From NCBI GenBank assembly GCA_963576565.1, contig OY755040.1, positions 24,680,543-24,744,542 on the forward strand: a DNA stretch of 64,000 nucleotides. Reading direction: 5' to 3'. The position numbers and the translations under genes were made by a program. Source of the stretch: Aspidapion aeneum (Eukaryota > Arthropoda > Insecta > Coleoptera > Brentidae). Below, piece by piece: positions 15,801-23,908 of this stretch. The notes beneath the pieces were generated by a model. That model did no database searches. It saw only the letters and a list, made by a program, of their open reading frames with translations, and was not told the DNA's origin. How positions within the stretch are numbered: position 1 is the stretch's first letter; each line of letters opens with the position of its first letter.

Positions 15801-18800
15801 TCGAAAAAAATTACAAATTTAAAAATATAAAAATGGTGTTTTTCCAAAAAAATAAAAAACATTTTTTTAAATTTTTAAAAAAATATATTTGTTTTTAAAA
15901 TGTGTCATGCTATACATCATTTAAAAGGTATTTCAAAGACCTTTTAAACAAGGTATTGATCATGCATTTCTGAGAAGTAGTTTTAGAGATATCCTTATTT
16001 TTCTATACTTATGTAAGAGCAAAATTTGGTGAATTTATAATTTTTCAAAATTATGGACCAAAATTAAAAATTAAATTTTTTATCTACTCTATGAATAAAA
16101 TAAGTGTACCAAAACCAAAAAACCCAAAACCCCTGGTTGATTTGATATGGAATGACCCACTACTGGCAATACATATAAAAATTTTGGGTCTTGTGTTGTT
16201 ACCCCCTTGGAAGTAAGATTTTATTGTTTTTTAATTAACTTACAATAGATATATTTTTTTCAACATTCAAATTCTTGTTATCATCATAATCTGCAATTTC
16301 AGACAGATCAAATCCTGAACAAAAGTTACCCCCAGTACCATATAAAACAGCAACCAAAGAGGTTTCATCTTTTTCAAAATCTTTTAGGGCATTCTGGAGT
16401 AATATGGCTGTGTGGCTGTCTAAACAGTTTCGTTTTTCTGGTCTGTTTATGCCAATTGTCCGAATGGTGCCTATGTTTTCAACTAGAATGGCTAAAACAT
16501 AAGGATGACAGTTGATTCTTGAATAAAGGACTTATTATACCAATCTGGGGGATGTGTAATAAAAGTAACTTTTGAAAAATGCAAATTTTACAAAACAAAA
16601 TTTTAAAAACTTTATACAATTTTGATAGATTAACACATACTGAAATCCTTTATAATGAATTACATATGTATAAATTAGACATTTTACTAAAAAATGTAAA
16701 TTAATTTATAAAATTATAAATGATCTCCAAAAATCTAACATTGAACTCACATTTTCTAGACAAATTTATAACCATCAAACAAGTTCCAATAATGACATTT
16801 ATTGTAACTACACCAGAACTAATCTTGGCCTATTTAATCCCATAGTAAATGCATCCAAAACCTTTAACAGTTTACCACAAAAAATAAAATCAATAAACAA
16901 ATTCGAACTGTTTGTAACCAAAATTAAAATATTTTTTAAATAGTACAAATTAGAGGACATTTATGTAGATATAAGTAAAAATCAATACTTTTGTTAGCAC
17001 CCTTTGATATTTAGTTAAGGCAGAAGATATAAGTACAAATGAATACTTTTGTAAGCACCCTTTTTTATTTAGTTAAGATTTACATTAAAACAAATGAAAT
17101 GGACAAATTTGATTATTTTATACTTAAGTGTATTATTTAAAGTAAATGTATTTTAAGGCTGTGCATTTTTAATTACTGGGCATTGCAAGTGTTTTATTAA
17201 TTTGTTTTAAATTTTTTGTAGTAATATACAAGTTAGATTTGATCTCATATGTACCAAAAAGAACATCATAGATTAGCTTAGTTAAAATTTAATGCTAATG
17301 TTTCTATATAAGTATTTTTTTCCTTAAGTTTATATTTTTAACCACCAACAAACCAAATGTTTTAAAAACAAATTCTCGAGGCCAGAGCTATAAGCACTGA
17401 TTTCCCTAAACTGTACCTTATGAATGTAACTGTTGATTTTTTTATTAATAAAGTTTTAAAAAAAAATTCTAGGGGTGATCAGCTGAGCAAAGTAGGAGTA
17501 CCAAATTTGTGTACAGGACCATACAGGACTCCACAGTACACTATACAGTATGCTACAATACACTACAGGACAGACTAAGTTCTGTAGGATGCTGTAAAAA
17601 TTTAATTCAGCTGATCACTTTCTCACATTCACATTTTGTAATATTTGCATCTTTAAAAGAATTACTTATTACATTTTCACACTAAAGAATTGTTTTTTTG
17701 AGAAGATTGTGACTGATTTTGCATGAGAAACACAGGGAAAAGAGTAGCCAATAGGCAAATAATAAGGGTCAAAATGTTGAAATTAATAGGTATATTCTGA
17801 GGGGTGAAAAGCTAACCCAAAATGTGTACACCGATTGTGAAAATCCACAATCTTTTGCTAAGATTGTGAGGGATTGTGGTAAGATTGTGAGAGATTGTGG
17901 AGGACTGTGCGGTGTAGCGTGCCTGACGGGGCGGGGGGACAACAGCCCATCAAAAATTCTTGTGACCAAAAAAAAAAAATTCATTATGTCTATAGGTTCC
18001 TTTTGCGAGGGATTGTGAAGGACTGTGGTCAGATTGTGAGGGGTTGTGGTAAGATTGTGAAGGATTGTGAAAGATTGTGAGTGATTGGGATGGATTGTGT
18101 AAAGATTGTGAGTGATTGGGATGGATTGTGTAAAGATTGTGAGGGATTGTGAAGGATTGTGGTAAGATTGTGAGGGATTGTGGTAAGATTGTGACAGATT
18201 GTGAGTGATTGGGAGGGATTGTGTAAAGATTGTGAGAAATGTGTACACCGATTGTGAGAGCTGTTCACCCCTCTGTATATTCATTTACATAACTTTTACA
18301 TGCTGATTAAATATAGCTAGTTTGTCTACCAAAATAAGAGTTTACATTGCCTTGATAAATAAACCCACCATAAAGGTTGGTTCAGCCTCATAAATTACAT
18401 TGGAATGAATTAAATTAACTCACATTATCTTACCCTAAAAGCCAAATTAGACTAACAAGAGATTTTTTTGTGAATGAAGTGTAGTTTTTTTACATAGGAA
18501 GTTTCCTAAAGGCATAAAATAAGATATTTACAGAAAATATAAGTGAAAAACTTCTGAAAAACTGTAAAAATCAAGAAAATTTCCTCTTAAATTAGTCTAA
18601 TTTGACTTAGGGTAAAGGTCACTTCAGCCTCATAAATTACATTAGATTATACTAAGCCAAATTAGACTAACTTAAGTGGAAATTTTCTCGATTTTTACAG
18701 TTTTCTGGAGTTTTTCACTTCTATTTTCTGTAAGCATCTTATTTTATGTCTTTAGGAACCTTCCTAAGAAAAAACATAACACTTTTTTCACAAAAAATCT

Positions 18801-18937
18801 CTTAAGTTAATCTAATTTGGGTTAGGGTAAGTTAATTTAATTAATTTATGAGGCTGAACTGACCTTAAGCGACCTATAAAAGTGGGCTTTAATTTTCAAT
18901 TTTTTCAATTAAACTTACGGTTATTTGTAGTGGACAT
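9580..18937 (-). CDS. Enoyl-CoA hydratase/isomerase (crotonase) family protein
   Basis: Five exons (18937-18919, 16491-16244, 13155-13011, 10589-10440, 9851-9580) join in frame to give 277 aa. Crotonase landmarks appear in order. The substrate loop is INRPEKRNCLDSHTA. The first oxyanion-hole segment is GTGGNFCSGFDLSEI, and the second is ALSGYTIAGGLELALLCDLR. Next come TVRLPAMVGLSRALDLILTG and a C-terminal helix region (FPQACLESDRQSTYNASF). The Glu in AGGLEL matches the first catalytic Glu of hydratases. At the position of the second catalytic Glu this protein has Gly (MGLYGRRFG). The substrate is therefore uncertain, and classical trans-2-enoyl-CoA hydration is not assured. Closest in pattern are bacterial-type EchA/carnitinyl-CoA dehydratase-like proteins. 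No leader peptide is seen, so a cytosolic or peroxisomal location is possible. Confidence 0.9.
10440..10589 (-). CDS. Crotonase-family gene, exon 4
   Basis: The acceptor is TTTATCTAG and the donor GGCACAG/GTATAA, phase 1. It encodes VPVIDGATVRLP and the conserved helix GLSRALDLILTGRSLQAKEA. Confidence 0.93.
10702..11203. mobile_element. Dispersed repeat with ACCTTCCTAGCC ends (copy 1)
   Basis: The left end ACTTCCTAGCTAGCC and right end GGGCTAGGAAGGT are inverted. The interior (AGCCTTGAACAGTTTTTTGT, then CTACGAAGTTTTTGGTT, then AGCTGTCATTAGCATTAATGG-like sequence and an ACACACACAGACAGAC tract) matches the copy at 57450-57812. It lies in intron 3 of the crotonase-family gene. Confidence 0.7.
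11905..12482. mobile_element. Tc1/mariner-type MITE, near-complete palindrome
   Basis: The ends CAGTACCGGTCAAAAGTGGA and (inverse) CAGTACCAGCGAAAAATGGA are bordered by TA on both sides. The arms pair for well over 150 bp (ATTGTATATAAATCTG, ACCAACTA, TTCGGCGATTTTCGATACAA). It is non-coding and lies in intron 3 of the crotonase-family gene. Confidence 0.85.
13011..13155 (-). CDS. Crotonase-family gene, exon 3
   Basis: The acceptor is AATGTTTTAG and the donor CGGTTTG/GTAAGA, phase 1. It encodes the second oxyanion-hole element with Glu in AGGLELALLCDLRV, and the segment where the second catalytic Glu is replaced. Confidence 0.93.
14680..15410 (+). mobile_element. TAGCTCACAC dispersed element, copy 1
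   Basis: It starts with the hairpin AGCTCACAC...GTGTGAGCT and carries a GTCT microsatellite, then AACGACCAACGCGCATAACT and two direct sub-repeats (ATCAAACGAAAGGTAATTGA type). It ends with a second CTAGTGTGAGCTTA hairpin and TTGGCAGAGTAT. The open frame in it is repeat-derived, since the same frame recurs in all three copies at the microsatellite. Confidence 0.75.
15524..15835. repeat. Tandem duplication, period about 163 bp
   Basis: Two copies of a unit containing TTCAGACCTGTCTCAGCTGG and AGAGTCCCAAGAGTTG follow each other. They differ by a few bases. The stretch is non-coding and lies inside the foldback element. Confidence 0.8.
16244..16491 (-). CDS. Crotonase-family gene, exon 2
   Basis: The acceptor is ATGTTTTAG and the donor ATCTATT/GTAAGT. 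It encodes the NRPEKRN substrate loop and the first oxyanion-hole segment FCSGFDLSEIADYDD. Confidence 0.92.
16570..17466 (+). mobile_element. 3' end of a degenerate non-LTR retrotransposon
   Basis: A plus-strand frame ending at 16941 reads NYTRTNLGLFNPIVNASKTF then NSLPQKIKSINKFELF and a stop, the typical C-terminal tail of LINE reverse transcriptases. An AT-rich 3' UTR with a 60-bp duplication follows, then AATAAAG and an A-run at about 17450-17466, taken as the element's tail. The upstream part is lost. It sits antisense in intron 1 of the crotonase-family gene. Confidence 0.7.
17473..17625. mobile_element. Short MITE with GTGATCAGCTGA ends
   Basis: GTGATCAGCTGA near the left and TCAGCTGATCAC near the right are exact inverses about 150 bp apart. 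The interior is AC-rich with several ACAG/CTGT steps and is non-coding. Confidence 0.6.
17799..18272. mobile_element. Minisatellite-armed foldback (GATTGTGAG units)
   Basis: The ends GAGGGGTGAAAAGCT and AGCTGTTCACCCCTC are inverted. Inside each, AATGTGTACACCGATTGTGA occurs again in direct orientation. The body is a run of 9-11 bp units of the GATTGTGAG/GGATTGTGG type. At about 17911-17990 the run is interrupted by TAGCGTGCCTGACGGGGCGG, related to the end of the hAT-like element at 21623. The open frames across it are products of the repeat. Confidence 0.7.
18372..18870. mobile_element. Foldback MITE with a second partial copy inside
   Basis: AAGGTTGGTTCAGCCTCATA at the left is mirrored by TATGAGGCTGAACTGACCTT at the right. 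A further internal start (AAAGGTCACTTCAGCCTCAT, about 18612) with TAATCTAATTTGG-type arms shows that the element is composed of two related palindromic parts. It is non-coding and lies in intron 1 of the crotonase-family gene. Confidence 0.7.
18919..18937 (-). CDS. Crotonase-family gene, exon 1 (start)
   Basis: The 19-nt coding part reads MSTTNN plus one base, with donor AATAACC/GTAAGTTT. It is accepted because it joins exon 2 in frame to give MSTTNNPILVENIGTI, a normal N-terminus for the family. Confidence 0.75.
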
Positions 18938-19199
18938 GTTTCGTTTTGTAACACTAACAATTAATTGCCTGAACATTTATGGAAATTACATGTAAAATTT
19001 TATTAAAATTTGAAAAAAAGAAGAACTAAATTTAAGAGGTTAATAACAATAATACGCGCGAAGTCAGCCAACCGAAAAAATCTAATCTTAATAGCTACAA
19101 TCGACCAGCAAATTTTCCATATAACTTGCTTGCTTCCATCGAGGTAGAATATAAGGGAGCCGCGCCAACCATTTGTATAATGCAACAGAAAGTGGCACC

Positions 19200-19844
19200 C
19201 CTAGGCAGGGCTTAGAGTCACACCAATATGGCTGCTTAACAGGACCGCACTCAATAGATTTGTTTAGATTTCTTTTTAATACAAGTTGACAGCTTCTTGT
19301 CTTTAAGGGATATGGAGAAGGATAATATTTAAGTTTGTGAAAAATTGTATTGGTGTGATGAAAATTTTGAATTAATAAAAAATTATGTCTATAAAAATAC
19401 CAATATATTTTGAAAAAGCATTAAAAAAAAGTTGTGTTCTTATAACTATACGTTTAAGCGTAAACTCATACAGTCACACCGCGGTAATATTCCGTTTTGA
19501 AAAGTAACAGCAGCTTCTATCATTATGAAATCGATGCGGTTATTGAAGAGCAGGGTGCAGCACAGTTAAAATAAATTTTTCTTGATTGTATGAGATCAAA
19601 GTGCCTAGACCTGTAAAAGTGCTATTTTCGATAGTTGTTGAATAAAACTCTTATTATACAGGTAACATAAAATTTTTGACAGCAATCAATATGAGAGGGT
19701 TATTAAAAAAACTGAATTTATAAAACCTTTTTATTTATTGTCCTTTAGAAAGTACAATCTTGTTACTGAAATGTCTTATACTAATTTGTTTTTTGGATTA
19801 CTTTTACTTAAATAAATTATTCTAATATTTATCGTGTGATGAGG
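19200..19844. other. Upstream region of the crotonase-family gene
   Basis: No exon, RNA gene or mobile element was recognised. The start of the minus-strand gene lies at 18937, so its promoter probably lies within 18940-19300. The more GC-balanced stretch at about 19040-19260 is the best candidate, but no specific element stands out. Confidence 0.3.
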
Positions 19845-20173
19845 AAATAGTAACCATAACAAAAACATTTCATGTAAAAAAAGCCAAGTACGCAAAAATG
19901 ATATTCTGTAAAAACAATTAAGATAAAAGTAAAGATAAGTTCTGCAATACAAATTTTAAAATGAAAGGCTCTTACTAGTTTAGAAATGTTTTTTAAACTG
20001 CTATTACAGCCAAACTTCTTTATGTTCAATTTACCACTGTTCCTAAACTAGTAAGAACCTTTCATTTAAAAATTTGTATTGGACTTGGCTTTACTTTTAT
20101 CTCAATTGTTTTTACGAAATAACATTTTCGCGTGCTTGGCTTTTTTTTAGATAAAATGTTTTTGTTATGATTT
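19845..20173. mobile_element. Foldback element, about 145-bp arms
   Basis: Left arm segments ATAACAAAAACATTT, AAAAAAAGCCAAG, AAAACAATTAAGATAAAAGT and CTTACTAGTTTAG recur in inverse order on the right (CTAAACTAGTAAG, ACTTTTATCTCAATTGTTTT, CTTGGCTTTTTTTT, AAATGTTTTTGTTAT). The loop is about 60 bp. It is non-coding. Confidence 0.75.
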
Positions 20174-20274
20174 CACTCCTTTTTTAAAGGGTTTGGATAA
20201 TATTTTTAAGTTTTAAAGTAGTAAAATATGCGAAATATTCTTTAAAACTTTTGCAATGCCTTATTAAAAATGTT

Positions 20275-20900
20275 GAGGTTTTTTTCCTCTGGTTCCTATC
20301 AGCATTCTACAGCTCAGCTCTCTAGCGTTTCTGGAAGTGTGCAATGTTAATTTTACATAACTTTACATTAATAGGGGAGAAAAGTAAATTAAAATGTTAG
20401 TGTTTTTAAATTTTTTCCTCTGGTTTTATCATAGTTTCTATCAGTCTTCCAAAGCTCAGCTCTCTAGTGTTTCTGAAAGTGGGCAATGTTAATTTTTACA
20501 TAATTTTACATTTATAGGGGAGGGAATTTAATTAAAATTTTAGGGTTTTTTAATTTTTTTCTATAGTTTTATCATAGCTCCGATCGGTCTTCCAAAGCTC
20601 TCTCATCTTTAGCGTTTCTGGAAGTGGGCAATGTTACTTTTACATAACTTTAGATTTATAGGGAAGAGAAGTAAATTAAAATTTTGGGGTTTTTAAACTT
20701 TTCCTATACTTTATCATAGTTCCTATCAGTTTGCCAAAGCTCAGCTCTCTAGCGTTTCTGGAAGTGGGCAAATACTTTTACATAACTTTACATGTTATAG
20801 GGAAGGGGAGTAAATTAGAATTTTAGTGTTTGTGATTTTTTTCCAAGGGTTTGGTCATAATTTCTCAGTCTACCAAATTTCAGCTTTGTAGCTTGTCTTA
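20275..20900. repeat. Tandem repeat, four to five copies of about 130-145 bp
   Basis: Each unit holds AAAGCTCAGCTCTCTAGCGT and TTCTGGAAGTGGGCAATGTT, followed by TACATAACTTTACA and a short A-rich run. The last copy is diverged. The stretch is non-coding and intergenic. Confidence 0.75.
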
Positions 20901-21622
20901 AAGTACGATAGAATTTTGATGATCTATACATGAGTGAGTGATTTCGACGTTTTTTATTTGATTTCGACGTTTTTTGATATTTTGTAACTGCTTCACTACT
21001 TTATGGAAGTCCATGAAACTTGGTGGGGTTGTTAACTCTATAAAGATCTACTGTGCAAAGTTTGAGTTTCGTAGTTCATTCCGAAGTAGAGTTTTAGATA
21101 GGTCAAATCTGCCGTGCTAAGCAAAAAGGTCGTATCTGCATATTTTGTTTATCTGAGAAAAACAGGTTTTTTTCAAAAAAATAGAGTTTTTTCTGTAAAA
21201 CTGCACTTAGCACCATGTGTGTATAACATGACGAAAATAATTTGAAATTCTTTTTTTTAGGTGTTTGAGTATTTTCAAGGTCACAGAGCTAGCCGAATGC
21301 AGATACGACATGTCTCTCTAGTTTTATTTATTCTTATGCTAATAAAAATCGTCATATCTGTCAAAGTAATGTATTTTACTCTCAAAATATAATGCAAATT
21401 AAACATGGTTAGTGAGGTAAAAATAAACTTAACTTGAAATTTTGTTATTCACTTAATTCTAATTATTCTAAATCAACTTCATGCTCGGTTTATGAGTGAT
21501 ATACGACAAATTGTCTTGGAATCAGACACAACTTTTTCAGTGATCACATTAAAAGAATTAGTCGTATCTGTCATATACGACACTTTTTCTTAGCATATGA
21601 TACATACAACATATTTCATTGG

Positions 21623-22014
21623 CAGCGGCGTAGCGTGCCCGAAAGGGCGGGGGGGGGGGGGGGGCGACAGCTAAAAAGGGCGCCTCTGAAAACTGATGAA
21701 AAATCTTGTGGCAAAAAAAAACAAAAAGGTCAAAAAGGCGCCTCTCACAAATCTTGCGACCAAAAAAAAAAAAAAAAAAGGTCATTATGTGTGAGGGGGC
21801 GGCCGATCAGTCACAAGGGCGCCTCTCACGAATCTTGCGACCAAAAAAAAACAAAAAAAAAAGGTCATCATGTCGTTAGTTTCCTTTGACACCCACTCAA
21901 TTGGCCATTACCGGCCCGACTTATTAAAGCTGAGGGCCACCTATGGGGCGCCACTACCCTCGGGGCGGGGGGGGCGACGAACCCCCCGCGCCCCCCCCCC
22001 ACGCTACGCCGCTG
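21623..22014. mobile_element. hAT-like MITE with 8-bp target duplication
   Basis: The ends CAGCGGCGTAGCGTG and CACGCTACGCCGCTG are perfect inverses, flanked by TTCATTGG at 21615-21622 and 22015-22022. The interior has G and C homopolymers and three repeats of a GGCGCCTCTCACAAATCTTG type followed by A-runs. The 8-bp duplication and CAG start fit the hAT superfamily. Confidence 0.88.
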
Positions 22015-22524
22015 TTCATTGGGACCAGTGGCAATTTTGCAGATATGACATATTTTATAAGCTCATCTAATTTTCATCTTACGACATTTATTTCTAGTAC
22101 GATAGGTGTAAAATGACGCAAAAATACTTAAACTGGAAAAAAATAATTTTTGCCAAAATTGTCAGATACGACCTTCTTGCTTAGCAGGGATAAAATATAG
22201 GCCAAAATTTTTCAAGAAAAGATGTTAGAAAAGTCGCGCTAACTTGGCCGGGAACTGCCGTGCCTTCAGATATACAGGCTGTATAACTTTAAGGGATACT
22301 TACTGGGGAAGGTCAATAATAGTAGATAAAAAGATCATATAAAATTTGTTTCCAAGTTATATCATTTGTCAAGTTTGAAGCGTGGGGAATTCCATAAAAT
22401 TATAGGTTAAGGAGATACAGTGTGGTCAAATAACTTTTGCAGTAGGTAATATATTTGTAAATTTTTAAGAGCTGGTTAAATTAAAAAAATCTAGATTTTG
22501 GATAATCATTTAGGGGTGTTTTTA

Positions 22525-22570
22525 TTACCTTCCTAGCCGGCGCAGCAATGGCTAGAGAAGGTATTATTTT
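22525..22570. mobile_element. Isolated end of the ACCTTCCTAGCC repeat family
   Basis: ACCTTCCTAGCCGGCGCAGC followed by AATGGCTAGAGAAGGT is the inverse of the right end of the copy at 10702-11203. The rest of the element was not recognised nearby. Confidence 0.5.
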
Positions 22571-23448
22571 CGACGACATGTGTGCTAAAATACTTTCAAC
22601 TAGAGCAGTTTGGTTCCCAAATTGTGGGACGCCGCCCAATATTGGGGGAGGGGGAGCGCATAAGTCCTGATAATTTGTTTTTTTTTAAATAAAATATGTT
22701 TTGTTGTAATAAAAACACAGTTTGTGTTTCTATATTTGGGGAAAGGATTCATTCATCAATTCATTAATTCAAAAGGGGGGCGCCATCGCCATAGAAAAAA
22801 GTTTGGTTGTAGAGTAGTGAAGAACGTGTAGAGGCTGAAAGCTTAAGCTAGCAAGAGTTTACGAATTATTTTTTATAATTTCTGTGGCTCAAAAAACATT
22901 AAGTACGGTTCTGTTTCTTGTTTGTACTCACCGATGAAACGTTTTTCCTTTTGATATTTTCTGATCTACTCTGCTTCTGCTACCACAACTATGTAGAGCA
23001 CAAGACACCACACTCGTTCTAATAAAAACTAGCAAAAATGTCGCCCGAAACTTTAAAAAAACACAATTTAAACGAAAATAACGCTCGATCAATCAAATCG
23101 ATCGCGATGACAGACTATAGACAGAAAGGTCATAACATATTGGTCTGCAAAGCGGACCGAACCGTGCACAGATTAGGTAAATAAGTATAAAAAGAACCGT
23201 GGTCTTCTGTGAGAAAGGTCTAAACAATATGGCCGAAGGGGGTACAGGTAAGACTCGTGATGTCATCTCCTCTTTATTCTACCTTGATGCTTGCTTCGAA
23301 CACCTACTAAAATTAAACTCCATGCCATAATTTTTGAGATAACTTTTTGACAGTTATCAGCTGTTTACCATAACAAATAGCATAGGCAAACGAAAAAAAC
23401 TTGTCAAAAGTTGACTTAAAAATAATGATATAGGGTGTATGTATATGC
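22571..23448. other. Intergenic region between divergent genes, likely CHMP7 5' flank
   Basis: No conserved exon was identified with confidence. At 23229 a short ATG frame (MAEGGT) runs into a good donor, ACAG/GTAAGA, and would splice in frame to an AG at 23673 upstream of CHMP7. A TATA-like TATAAAAAG lies about 40 bp upstream. Either could be chance. Confidence 0.35.
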
Positions 23449-23514
23449 AAGGCCAACACAAAAAAGGAAGGCACCTTACGGGCCTTGACTATATAGTTTT
23501 TGTGTTGGCCTTGA
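23449..23514. repeat. Hairpin with 17-bp CAAGGCCAACACAAAAA ends
   Basis: CAAGGCCAACACAAAAA and its exact inverse close a 66-bp stem-loop about 215 bp upstream of the CHMP7 start codon. A half copy (GCAAGGCCAACACAAAAA) occurs at about 5093 inside HINT1 intron 2. No target duplication is seen. Confidence 0.55.
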
Positions 23515-23729
23515 GTTCAGTTGTTGCTCTAACTGTTTCTGAGCAGCCCCTTTCGTGAGTCTCACCATGGCCAGCAAAAAAACACTCTTAAAAACGCCTA
23601 TCTTCAATCTAGTTGAACAGCTGTTTGTGTTTATTTTTATCAATTTTTTTTATAATTTGTGTTTAAACTAAAGCATTTTGTTGTTTAATTTTGTTTGTCA
23701 CCCAAGCTATTATATTCTGCTTAAAAGAT

Positions 23730-23908
23730 ATGTTTGGCATTCCTGCGGATAAATTGCCCTCGTCGTTAAAAGATGAAGAAAGACTAAATGTTCTGTTTGG
23801 TCCATTGAGGAGTCGTAGTGCAAACTCAAAAGATTGGGAGGACAAAATCTCAGCTTGGAAAAATATTATTAAAGTTTATTGTCAGGCTAATGATGTATAT
23901 TGTTTCAG
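23730..23908 (+). CDS. CHMP7: CHMP7 exon 1
   Basis: It encodes MFGIPADKLPSSLKDEER and the first helices of the N-terminal domain (DWEDKISAWKNIIKVYCQAN). The donor is TTTCAG/GTAAGT, phase 2. The frame is also open upstream to 23667 without an ATG, which leaves room for an upstream exon. Confidence 0.85.

Larger units (their letters stand above)
13337..16158. mobile_element. Long foldback element with about 330-bp arms
   Basis: The left end GGGTCATTTCAAATTAAATC and right end GATTTGATATGGAATGACCC are inverted. The inner arms (GTACACTTATTCTATTCAT, GTATAGAAAAATAAG, AAGACCTTTTAAA) also pair in inverse order between about 13337-13660 and 15860-16158. The centre holds the TAGCTCACAC element and a tandem duplication. 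The whole fills most of intron 2 of the crotonase-family gene. Confidence 0.75.

Noticed and set aside
17769..18284. Open frames of 60-170 codons rich in Ser, Thr, Asn and His
   Set aside because: They are products of the GATTGTGAG minisatellite, which is open in several frames on both strands. No homology to a protein family.
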